Shown here: piece after piece, positions 8,002 to 15,548 of the stretch
How positions within the stretch are numbered: the stretch's first letter is position 1
Layout of the letters: every line of letters begins with the position of its first letter
NCBI RefSeq assembly: GCF_000426225.1
Contig: NZ_AUEY01000038.1
Coordinates: forward strand, 1 to 38,038
Source of the DNA: Desulforegula conservatrix Mb1Pa
Lineage (GTDB): Bacteria; Desulfobacterota; Desulfobacteria; Desulfobacterales; Desulforegulaceae
Length of the DNA: 38,038 nt
Direction of reading: 5' to 3'
Made by a program: the position numbers and the translations under genes
Notes under the pieces: generated by a model
What the model saw: the letters and a program-made list of their open reading frames with translations, nothing else
What the model was told of the DNA's origin: nothing
Databases searched by the model: none

Positions 8002-9021
8002 TTACTTCAGTTTGCTTCTGAGTCTTGATCTGTAAAGAATAACAAAAAGATTCATTCCGAGCACCAAAGACACCAGCACAAGCGATGTTCCGAACTGAAT
8101 CGGTCTGGTGGCCTCTATGTTTGCGCTGTCGGTTGCAAGAACGTAAATATGGTAAGGCAGAGCCATAACCTTATCAAAAATTGAATCAGGAAGATCAGGC
8201 GTGAAAAACACGGCGCCAGTGAACATTATCGGGGCTGTTTCGCCTGCGGCACGGCTTATGGCAAGAATTACGCCGGTAAGAATTCCTGGCATGGCAGCAG
8301 GCAGGACAACCCTGTGAATGGTCTGCCATTTTGTGGCTCCAAGACCAAGAGATGCCTCCCTGTAAGTGTCTGGGACTGATTTCAGGGCTTCTTCCGTCGA
8401 ACCTATTATTACGGGGAGTGACATTACTCCGAGGGTCAAGGCTCCGGCGAGCATGCTAACGCCCATTTTCAGCATTATACAAAAGAAGGCCAGCCCGAAA
8501 AGGCCGAATACGACAGAAGGCACGCCTGCAAGATTGTTTATTCCCAACCTGATCATTCGCACAACCAGACCGGGCCTTGCGTACTCATTCAGATACACGG
8601 CGGAAGCGACTCCTATGGGAAGTGCAAAAATGACAGACCCAATTGACAGGCATGCCGTACCTATGATGCACGGAAGAATCCCTCCCTTGGTCATTGAATC
8701 CATTGGGTTCTGGGTGAGAAACTCAATGGATATTATTCCTGCTCCTTTTGAAACAAGAAAATACACAACCGCGCAAAGTGCGATACCATTTATAAATGCC
8801 GCTCCCCTGAAGAGAGAGAAAACAAGGATTTCGGTTTTTTGCCTGATGCCTTTGTTTTTTCCGAGAGTTGATCTTATAATATTTGTCAATTCAGTATCTG
8901 ACGAGCTTCGCCTGAATTCGGAATGATGCCTGGAAGCCGTTTCCAGTATGAATTCGCTGCTGTCTGATTCCGTCTTTTTTAATAGGGATGTATTTATGAC
9001 ATTTTTTTTCCGTGAAATCAT
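8002..9021 (-). CDS. pstA: Phosphate ABC transporter permease PstA
   Basis: A 339-aa inner-membrane permease with six hydrophobic segments and the ABC-permease EAA loop (EASLGLGATKWQTIHRVVLPAA). It pairs with PstC to form the phosphate channel. The first 65 or so residues are a polar, Ser/Lys-rich extension before TM1 (about 68-92) that common PstA proteins of about 280-300 aa lack. The start is held by the ATGA overlap with pstC, so the extension seems genuine, although an internal start cannot be excluded. Function is otherwise standard. Confidence 0.94.
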   Translation of the reverse strand: MISRKKNVINTSLLKKTESDSSEFILETASRHHSEFRRSSSDTELTNIIRSTLGKNKGIRQKTEILVFSLFRGAAFINGIALCAVVYFLVSKGAGIISIEFLTQNPMDSMTKGGILPCIIGTACLSIGSVIFALPIGVASAVYLNEYARPGLVVRMIRLGINNLAGVPSVVFGLFGLAFFCIMLKMGVSMLAGALTLGVMSLPVIIGSTEEALKSVPDTYREASLGLGATKWQTIHRVVLPAAMPGILTGVILAISRAAGETAPIMFTGAVFFTPDLPDSIFDKVMALPYHIYVLATDSANIEATRPIQFGTSLVLVSLVLGMNLFVILYRSRLRSKLK

Positions 9022-9911
9022 AGAGATGCTTCTCCTGTCTGCTTGTATTTTGAAGCCACGAAATCAGCAAGTATGTTGAACAGAAGCGTGAATATGAAAA
9101 GAACAATGCCTGTTGCAAAAAGCGCGTGGTAATGATCCCCCCTGAATGGAGCCTCTGCCATTTCAGCTGCTATACTTGCTGGAAGCGGCCTAACAGGTGA
9201 AAATATGGATTTGGGAATCATGGCCGCGCCTCCGGCCACCATTAGAACAACCATTGTCTCGCCAATCGCCCTGGACATACCAAGAATAACGGCAGTGCTT
9301 ATTCCTGACAGAGAGGCAGGGAAAACAACTTTGAGAATTGTTTCAAGCCTTGTTGCACCGAGCGCAAGCGAAGCCTCCCTCATGGAGACAGGCACGCTTC
9401 TTATGGCATCTTCGGAAATAGTGCAGATTGTGGGAATGGACATGAACGCGAGCATCAGGGAGGCATTGAAAAGATTCACACCCACAGGAACATTAAATAC
9501 TTCCTGAATGAACGGCCCTGCTATGACCATACCAAAAAATCCGATAACAACGGACGGCAGCGACGCAAGAAGCTCCACAACTGGTTTGACAATTTCCGCC
9601 ACACGTTTTGAGGCAATTTCTGATATGTAGACAGCCGTCATTACACCAAGGGGAATGGATACCACTGCGGAAAGAAAAGTGACGCAGAACGATGCCACAA
9701 TAAGAGGGAAAATTCCAAAATCAGGGGGTTCATCAGTAGGATACCATTTTGTTCCGAATACAAAATCATATACCGAAACCTTGGAAAAAATAGGAATACC
9801 TTCCATGAAAAGGAAAAGGACTATAAGTCCAAGAACCAAAACTGAAAAAAGCGCTATTAAAAAAAATGTATATTTTACCAGGACTTCGGTTTTTTCTCGT
9901 TTAGCAGTCAT
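9018..9911 (-). CDS. pstC: Phosphate ABC transporter permease PstC
   Basis: A 297-aa permease with six membrane segments and the EAA-type loop EASLALGATRLETILKVVFPAS. It pairs with PstA. The ATG at 9911 is preceded by GGAGAG, and the end overlaps pstA by four bases. The motif VGYHF-like region of pst permeases is represented by FVFGTKWYPTDEPPDFG after TM1, which is typical of PstC. It is separated from pstS by a terminator-like hairpin. Confidence 0.95.
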   Translation of the reverse strand: MTAKREKTEVLVKYTFFLIALFSVLVLGLIVLFLFMEGIPIFSKVSVYDFVFGTKWYPTDEPPDFGIFPLIVASFCVTFLSAVVSIPLGVMTAVYISEIASKRVAEIVKPVVELLASLPSVVIGFFGMVIAGPFIQEVFNVPVGVNLFNASLMLAFMSIPTICTISEDAIRSVPVSMREASLALGATRLETILKVVFPASLSGISTAVILGMSRAIGETMVVLMVAGGAAMIPKSIFSPVRPLPASIAAEMAEAPFRGDHYHALFATGIVLFIFTLLFNILADFVASKYKQTGEASL

Positions 9912-10029
9912 ATTTTGGCTCTCCGCTTAAGTTGTGTCTGAGCTGGGTCTGCCCTGGCTGTTTGCCTGATAATGATTTCGGCATTTTATTCAAGAGCTTT
10001 GTCAACATCAAAAAAAATCCTGAAAAAAT

Positions 10030-10060
10030 TGGCATCCGCCATTGTTTCCGGAGGATGCCT
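10030..10060 (-). terminator. Hairpin between pstS and pstC, intrinsic terminator or attenuator
   Basis: A 10-bp stem with one mismatch, GGCATCCGCC (10031-10040) pairing with GGAGGATGCC (10050-10059), has a 9-nt loop. On the minus strand it is followed by AATTTTTTC. It lies 15 bp after the pstS stop and about 120 bp before pstC. It would end many transcripts after pstS, giving more binding protein than transporter subunits, as is common for ABC operons. Confidence 0.75.
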
Positions 10061-10074
10061 TTTAATCAAATATT

Positions 10075-10893
10075 TTAGTACATCGGAATAAAACCGGCTT
10101 CCTTCACAAGTTCCTGGCCTTTTTTGGAAGTCACGAAGTTGATGAAGTCAAGGGTTTCTCCTTCAGGCCATCCCTTGGTGAACATGAAAAGAGGACGGCA
10201 GATTGGGTATGCTCCGCTGAGGGTGGTTTCAATGCTGCCTGATATGCCGTTTACTGAAAGAGCCTTTACTTCCTTTGTAAGGTAGCCGAAACCAACGTAT
10301 GCAATCGCAGTGTCTGTCTTTGCTATGGTTTGAACAATGGCTCCGCTTGAAGGAACTGTGAGCGCGCTCTGGACAACCTTCTCATCCTTCATGACCATTT
10401 CTTTCCACGCCTCGAAAGTGCCTGATGATGTATCCCTTGAAACAACCACTATTTCCTTGTCTTCGCCGCCAACTTCCTTCCAGTTTGTAATTTTGCCTGT
10501 ATAGATATCCTTGAGTTGGGCAGAAGTAAGATTTGTAATTTTGTTCTTAGGGCTGACAATCGGAACAATGCAGTCAAGGGCCACTCTGAAAGGAACAGGA
10601 TATACGCCCTTTTCCATTGCAAGCTGGGCTTCCTTGTCCTTTATGAAGCGGGAAGCGTTGCCTATATCTGTTGTTCCGTCTATTATAGCCTTTATCCCGT
10701 TGCCGGAACCGCCGCCTGAAACAGTAATCTTGGCATTGGGGTTGCCTTTCATATAAGCTTCTGCTGCTTTCTGGGCTATTGGAAGAACTGTTGTGGAGCC
10801 TTTTATGTCAATATTGCCGGCCATTGCTGTGCCTGAGACACAAAGAAACATCACGGAAAAAACCGCGGCCATTAACGAATTTCTCTTTTTCAT
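10075..10893 (-). CDS. pstS: Periplasmic phosphate-binding protein PstS
   Basis: A 272-aa secreted protein with a signal peptide cleaved after AMA (about residue 25). The mature start NIDIKGSTTVLP carries the phosphate-binding GSTT loop. SGGGSGNGIKA, GNASR, and SRDTSSGTFEAW are the other ligand loops of the PBP-like-2 PstS family. It delivers phosphate to PstCAB. ATG 10893 has AAGGAG at good spacing. I looked for a Pho box upstream (to about 10980) and saw no convincing pair of CTGTCAT-like direct repeats, so PhoB control is expected from the context but not shown here. Confidence 0.95.
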   Translation of the reverse strand: MKKRNSLMAAVFSVMFLCVSGTAMAGNIDIKGSTTVLPIAQKAAEAYMKGNPNAKITVSGGGSGNGIKAIIDGTTDIGNASRFIKDKEAQLAMEKGVYPVPFRVALDCIVPIVSPKNKITNLTSAQLKDIYTGKITNWKEVGGEDKEIVVVSRDTSSGTFEAWKEMVMKDEKVVQSALTVPSSGAIVQTIAKTDTAIAYVGFGYLTKEVKALSVNGISGSIETTLSGAYPICRPLFMFTKGWPEGETLDFINFVTSKKGQELVKEAGFIPMY

Positions 10894-11073
10894 TATCTTC
10901 TCCTTAATATTTAAAAACCAGATAAAGTTTAAGCGTCCTTCAGACGTGGGTGTAAATTAGAATCAGATTATTAGGATTTTGTTAGGGCAATATAAATTAA
11001 ATATGAGGCTGTATTTTTATTTAAGAACAAGCACGCCTCTCAACTTAAAAGACAGGCATTATCCCAATAATAA

Positions 11074-11204
11074 TGGTCTCGCAAAAAGCAAAAAAAGGCG
11101 TCGGCGTCATGCCGGGCTTGATCCGGCATCCAGTAATTCCAAATGCTCCTGGATTCCGGCCTGCGCTGGAATGACGGTAATCGGACTTTTTGTGACCTTG
11201 TCAA
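11074..11204 (+). repeat. MITE-like hairpin element, copy 1
   Basis: The element has inverted outer ends (ggtctcgcaaaaag left, ctttttgtgacc right) around two internal hairpins: ATGCCGG/CCGGCAT and a second ATTCCGGC-type arm. It fills much of the 410-bp gap between the start of pstS and the end of the diguanylate cyclase gene. In the rest of that gap (10894-11073, 11205-11304) I see the pstS leader but no other feature. Confidence 0.85.
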
Positions 11205-11304
11205 TAATAAATCAGAAAAAATCAAATATGTGATTTGTATTAGGGCTCAAGTAACTTGAAAGCAAGAACACAAGACTAACATATATATTATAATGAAGGC
11301 TGGA

Positions 11305-12351
11305 TTATGCGCTTTTTATTACTTTAAGAATATGATTGATGGAGTCTCTTTCTTTTTTCTCAAATAAAAGACGTTCATCAGCAACTTTGAGGAGTAAATT
11401 ATAATCATCAATATCCTTCTCGTCACTGGATGCGACGCCATAGCTGAAGGATACTTTTACGGGATTCTTATTGGAGTCATAAAGAGGTGTTTCAAGAAGC
11501 CTCGCAACTATTCTCTCCATGAATGCCTCGGCCTGGCGGGCCTGGGTCTCAGGAAGCAGAAACACAAATTCATCACCTGCGAACCTTGCAACGACATCGG
11601 ATCTTCTTGTCATGGCTGAAAAGATGCCGGCAACATGCTTAAGAAGTTCATCGCCCATGTCATGTCCATGCCTGTCATTGACCTGTTTAAAATTATCAAG
11701 GTCAATAAAAACAAGGGACAAAACACTGAAATAGCGTTTGGCCCGGCTGAACTCACGCTCCAGGACATTTTCCATGACTCTTCGGTTAAGAAGACCCGTT
11801 AACGGATCATGATAGGCAAGATATTTCAATTTTTCGTGGGCAGTCACATTGGACAGGCAAAGCGAAACTTTTACCGCTAACCGTTCAAGCAGGCTGGTAT
11901 CCTTGCCAGGGCTGAATCTGTCGTCTGCAATATCTGCCTGATTTAGAGTTCCGATCAGTTTCCCGTCCAGAGTCAAAGGAGCAATTGCCATTGAACCGGA
12001 ATCATCAGGAGGGTCCAGAATTGCAAAACGGTCAAGATTCTTGTTGGCAAGAAGCGGCCTTGTCAGCTTTCCTGCAATCTTTCCGAATTCATCCTCATTG
12101 ACTACATTAATTCTGTCATGGAGGATTTCGGAATTTCTGATTGCGTCAAGGAATCTGGAAATTTCGCAGGTATCAATTATGGATATCCAGACATGGGGGA
12201 CAGAAAACTTATCCACTATTTCAGATACAAGAACCTCAAAGAAATCCCTGAAATTCAAGATGCTTAAAAAGCGGGACTCCACTTCATGGAATCTCTGCGC
12301 AATGATTTCGTTCTCTTTGAGTCTTTCTATAAGAGTCTTCAAATCCTGCAT
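11305..12351 (-). CDS. Diguanylate cyclase with N-terminal GAF/DUF484-like sensor
   Basis: A 348-aa soluble protein. Residues about 20-170 form a GAF-like domain that resembles DUF484 (HVWISI, then MAIAPLTLDGKLIGTLNQAD). Residues about 178-345 form a GGDEF domain. The signature reads AGDEF (258-262) instead of GGDEF. Alanine in the first position is tolerated in some active cyclases, and the catalytic acidic residues are kept. An inhibitory I-site RRSD (249-252) lies five residues before it, so the product is probably a c-di-GMP synthase with feedback inhibition. The Mg-binding LDNFKQVNDRHGHDMGD segment is intact. No ligand can be predicted for the GAF domain. It is transcribed away from the STAS-like gene, across a 289-bp AT-rich spacer that must hold both promoters. 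Confidence 0.85.
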   Translation of the reverse strand: MQDLKTLIERLKENEIIAQRFHEVESRFLSILNFRDFFEVLVSEIVDKFSVPHVWISIIDTCEISRFLDAIRNSEILHDRINVVNEDEFGKIAGKLTRPLLANKNLDRFAILDPPDDSGSMAIAPLTLDGKLIGTLNQADIADDRFSPGKDTSLLERLAVKVSLCLSNVTAHEKLKYLAYHDPLTGLLNRRVMENVLEREFSRAKRYFSVLSLVFIDLDNFKQVNDRHGHDMGDELLKHVAGIFSAMTRRSDVVARFAGDEFVFLLPETQARQAEAFMERIVARLLETPLYDSNKNPVKVSFSYGVASSDEKDIDDYNLLLKVADERLLFEKKERDSINHILKVIKSA

Positions 12352-12640
12352 AAAGCTTCTAAATATGTCCCTAGAAAAATTAAAGAATGAAAAAATTAGG
12401 ATTAGCCTTGCTTCGCCTGATTAATATGAAGATTTGAAATTTTAGTCAAGTGATATTTAAGGGCATATTCGCTGACAGAAAGTCAGGTTTTAAAATATGG
12501 GGCACGCCTTATCAATTGTTTTTTCCTCCTGCATTTTTCTTTTGTTGAATATGATTCATCTTGGTATTAGTATTAAAAAAAATATACTCAACTGGATTAA
12601 GTGTATAAAATAATAAACATACTTTAATGGACAAAACATA

Positions 12641-13243
12641 ATGGATCTTGAAGAGCTCAAAACCAGATTCAAGAGCAAGATGAGAGCGGATCTCAAAGAC
12701 ATAGACATAGTGCTGAAAGCAACGCCTTTTCTGTGCCGTGAAGTATGCAGGATTGAAGAGGAATTGGCCAATGCTGAAAAAAGGATCCAGTTCCTTTCAG
12801 AGCAGCTTAGTAAAAGAATGCCCCCTCTTCAAAAAGAAGGCGAAAGAAAAGGCTGCAAATGGAAATCCGAGGTGGATGGCAAACACAATCTTCTCATGGT
12901 TCACATGTCAGGCGAGTTTGACTACAGAACAGCCAAAATTGCCACAAACCAGATGCTTGAAACCATTCCCCACCTTCAGCCTGAATGCTGCATACTCTTT
13001 GATGTCTGTGGAATATCGCCTGGATCTGACAAAAAACTAATTTTCCATCTCAGAAAGACCATGCATCATCTCAGACAGATAGGCGTTAAAAGAATAATCT
13101 ACATCCCAAACCCTGAAATGTCAGCTCTTGGATACGTATTTGAAGAATACAGTGAAAAAGATGGTTTCAAGGTTCATAAAAGTTCATCGGTCAGTGAGGC
13201 TCGGGATGCCCTGATAAATATGGACAGGTTTCTCAAGGCTTAA
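12641..13243 (+). CDS. Hypothetical protein with a possible STAS-like domain
   Basis: A 200-aa soluble protein. The N-terminal 70 residues are charged and helical, with a probable coiled coil (EELANAEKRIQFLSEQL). From about residue 85 the pattern strand (LLMVHMSGEFD), helix, strand (CCILFDVCGI), helix, strand (VKRIIYIPN), helix resembles STAS/SpoIIAA-like domains. I do not recognise a named family, and the resemblance is only of pattern. Its stop lies three bases before bioB, so the two are likely cotranscribed. The ATG follows weak ribosome-site sequence; the AT-rich stretch at 12580-12630 probably carries the promoter. Confidence 0.65.
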   Translation: MDLEELKTRFKSKMRADLKDIDIVLKATPFLCREVCRIEEELANAEKRIQFLSEQLSKRMPPLQKEGERKGCKWKSEVDGKHNLLMVHMSGEFDYRTAKIATNQMLETIPHLQPECCILFDVCGISPGSDKKLIFHLRKTMHHLRQIGVKRIIYIPNPEMSALGYVFEEYSEKDGFKVHKSSSVSEARDALINMDRFLKA

Positions 13244-13246
13244 TTA

Positions 13247-14245
13247 ATGAACTCCAGTTTTTTTTTCAATCTTGCCCTTAAAATATCCGAGGGTTATGCT
13301 CCGGATATTTCAGAGTATGAACGGATAATAAATCTTGATGAAAAAGATGTTTTTTTGCTTTTCCCCGGAGCCGATTTTTTGAGGGGAAAATTTTTCGGCA
13401 GAAAAATAAAATTTTGCACAATCAGGAACTCAAAATCAGGAAAATGCGTGGAGAACTGTACTTTCTGCGCCCAGTCAGCGCACTGGAAAATCCCTGATAC
13501 TCCTTCTTATCCGCTTGTTGATTTTGAGGAAGCGGTCAAAGGGGCCAAATCAGCCTGTGATTCCCCTGTTCACAGATACAGTCTCGTAAACAGCGGCAGA
13601 GGCCCTTCTGAAGACGAAGTAAAAACGATTGCTTCTTATTTGTCCCGTTTCCCTAAGAAAAAAGAAACCAGTTACTGCGCTTCTCTTGGCCTTATGTCCG
13701 AATCCGATCTTATCACCCTGAAAAATTCAGGCATGACAAGATACCATCATAATCTTGAAAGCTCAGAGAGTTTTTTCGGCAATATTTGCACAACCCACAC
13801 TTACAAAGACAGAGTGGACACAATAATGGCCGCCAAATCGGCCGGACTTGAAGTATGCAGCGGTGGAATATTTGGGATGGGAGAGGAAAACAGACATATC
13901 CTCGAGCTTGCCCTTGACCTTAAAAGACTTGACGTTGATGCTGTTCCTGTAAATTTTCTTGTACCGATAAAAGGCACTCCGCTTGAAAAGCTTGAACTGT
14001 TACGACCATCGAGATGCCTGAAAATAATATCCTTCCTCAGATATGTTCTTCCTGACAAGGAAATCATTGTCTGCGCAGGAAGGGAATCCGTGATAGGAGC
14101 ATTCCAGGACATGTGCATATGGGCAGGCGCAAACGGAATAATGACAGGCAATTATCTTACAGTCTCAGGCCCGGCGCTTGACCGTGATCTTGAAATGATA
14201 AGGCGGCAAGGTTTCGAAGTTGCTTCAAAAAAATCAACGACTTGA
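13247..14245 (+). CDS. bioB: Biotin synthase BioB
   Basis: A 332-aa radical-SAM enzyme that inserts sulfur into dethiobiotin to make biotin. The 4Fe-4S/SAM motif is Cys67-Cys71-Cys74 in CVENCTFCAQS. RYHHNLESSESFF, CSGGIFGMGE, and VPVNFLVPIKGTPLE are the conserved BioB segments that bind SAM, substrate and the auxiliary cluster. Length is normal for the family. ATG 13247 has AAGG eight bases upstream, inside the end of the preceding gene. No bioA, bioD or bioF is in the window. A small DUF2892 gene follows 14 bp downstream and likely shares the transcript. Confidence 0.95.
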   Translation: MNSSFFFNLALKISEGYAPDISEYERIINLDEKDVFLLFPGADFLRGKFFGRKIKFCTIRNSKSGKCVENCTFCAQSAHWKIPDTPSYPLVDFEEAVKGAKSACDSPVHRYSLVNSGRGPSEDEVKTIASYLSRFPKKKETSYCASLGLMSESDLITLKNSGMTRYHHNLESSESFFGNICTTHTYKDRVDTIMAAKSAGLEVCSGGIFGMGEENRHILELALDLKRLDVDAVPVNFLVPIKGTPLEKLELLRPSRCLKIISFLRYVLPDKEIIVCAGRESVIGAFQDMCIWAGANGIMTGNYLTVSGPALDRDLEMIRRQGFEVASKKSTT

Positions 14246-14259
14246 AAAGGGAGATAAAA

Positions 14260-14466
14260 ATGACTATTGAAAAAATTGTTTTCAGGGTGGCTGGTTCGAT
14301 CATCCTTGTTTCTGTTCTTCTCGCTGCTGTTCATTCAAAAGGCTGGCTTTTTCTCACGGCTTTTGTGGGAGCCAACATGATACAGGCTTCTTTCACTGGT
14401 CTTTGTCCGCTTGCAATGCTCCTTGAAAAAATGGGCAAGAAATACGGTTCTGCTTTCAAAAACTAA
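14260..14466 (+). CDS. Small DUF2892 (YgaP-like) membrane protein
   Basis: A 68-aa protein with two hydrophobic segments (about 8-25 and 30-48) around a GANMIQASFTGLCPL turn. This resembles the membrane part of YgaP and DUF2892 proteins, which share a TG.CPL motif. The ATG at 14260 is chosen over the in-frame TTG at 14242, because AAAAGGGA at 14245-14252 fits as its ribosome site. Its exact role is unknown; some DUF2892 proteins accompany sulfur-transfer enzymes. Its place after bioB, a sulfur-insertion enzyme, is suggestive only. Confidence 0.75.
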   Translation: MTIEKIVFRVAGSIILVSVLLAAVHSKGWLFLTAFVGANMIQASFTGLCPLAMLLEKMGKKYGSAFKN

Positions 14467-14511
14467 AAAAAACAGGCGGGATCATCCACCTATCCTGAAC
14501 ATGATTCCGCC
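14458..14511 (-). terminator. Intrinsic terminator of moaA
   Basis: An 11-bp near-perfect stem, GGCGGGATCAT (14475-14485) with ATGATTCCGCC (14501-14511), overlaps the last codons of moaA. On the minus strand it is followed by TGTTTTTTTTAGTTTTT (14458-14474). It lies in the 15-bp gap between the convergent DUF2892 and moaA genes. Confidence 0.7.
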
Positions 14512-15489
14512 TCCCCCTCCATCCGGAGACATTCCGTTTTCGATCTCATGTCTTTTCCATTTAATTGCCACAGCCGAATAAATAAGATTTTCAAGATAAT
14601 CATCATCCGCACCTGATCTTAGCGCAGCCTTGATATCAATCTCATCATGGGAAAGGAGACAGGGCTTAAGTGATCCTGCCGCAGTTATCCTCATCCTGTT
14701 GCACTCTCCGCAGAAATGCCTGCTTATGGGGCTTATAAACCCGATAGTACCCGGAGCATTCTTTATCTTGAAGCATTCGGCAGGGCCACTTGACGGAGCC
14801 TTTGGAATCGGTTCAAGAACCCATTGTGATTCTATTTTTTCGATTATTTCAGAAGAAAGGATTCTGTTTCTGGCTGAATCGCCTGTGGTGAAAGCCATGG
14901 GCATGAATTCGATAAAGCGGACATGAACAGGCAGTTCAAGAGTAAGGGTCGCAAAATCAAAAAACTCGTCATCATTGATTCCGCGCATGGCTACGACATT
15001 TATCTTCACTGGATCAAGGCCAAGCTCAATAACCTTTTGAATCCCTTTCCATACTCTGGAAAACTCATTTCTGCCCGTAATTTTGGAAAATTTATCAGGG
15101 ACAAGGGAGTCGAGACTTATATTTATTCTTTTAAGCCCCTTAGCCTTAAGGGCTTCCGCGTAATCCTGAAGAAGAACTCCATTTGTGGTCAAAGAAACAT
15201 CACTTATTCCCTTTATGGATAAAAGATCGCCTACAAATTCCGGAACATTTTTTCTTACAAGGGGTTCACCGCCCGTGACTCTGATTTTTTCGACCCCAAG
15301 ACGGGCAAATATAGAGGCAAGTCTAAGAAGTTCCTCATAGGTCATGATCTCATTATGCTGGATATGTTCGAAATTACTTGAGGTGTTGCCGCATTTTTCC
15401 GGCCTGCAGTAGGAGCATCTCAGATTGCATCTGTCAGTAATAGAAACTCTCAGATACTTTATGGTTCTTTGAAATGAATCAGTCAGCAT
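14482..15489 (-). CDS. moaA: GTP 3',8-cyclase MoaA (molybdenum cofactor synthesis)
   Basis: A 335-aa radical-SAM enzyme catalysing the first step of molybdopterin synthesis from GTP. The N-terminal cluster motif is Cys21-Cys25-Cys28 (CNLRCSYC). GGEPLVRK follows at about 73-80. The C-terminal GTP-binding cluster is CGECNRMR followed by a later Cys (LKPCL). The protein ends FRIGG, the conserved double-glycine tail needed for activity. All hallmarks are present. No other moa genes lie nearby. Confidence 0.95.
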   Translation of the reverse strand: MLTDSFQRTIKYLRVSITDRCNLRCSYCRPEKCGNTSSNFEHIQHNEIMTYEELLRLASIFARLGVEKIRVTGGEPLVRKNVPEFVGDLLSIKGISDVSLTTNGVLLQDYAEALKAKGLKRINISLDSLVPDKFSKITGRNEFSRVWKGIQKVIELGLDPVKINVVAMRGINDDEFFDFATLTLELPVHVRFIEFMPMAFTTGDSARNRILSSEIIEKIESQWVLEPIPKAPSSGPAECFKIKNAPGTIGFISPISRHFCGECNRMRITAAGSLKPCLLSHDEIDIKAALRSGADDDYLENLIYSAVAIKWKRHEIENGMSPDGGGGGIMFRIGG

Positions 15490-15548
15490 AGACTAAAGTG
15501 AACCTCAATCAGAACATAAAATCACCTGAACATAATCAGAGGAATAAA

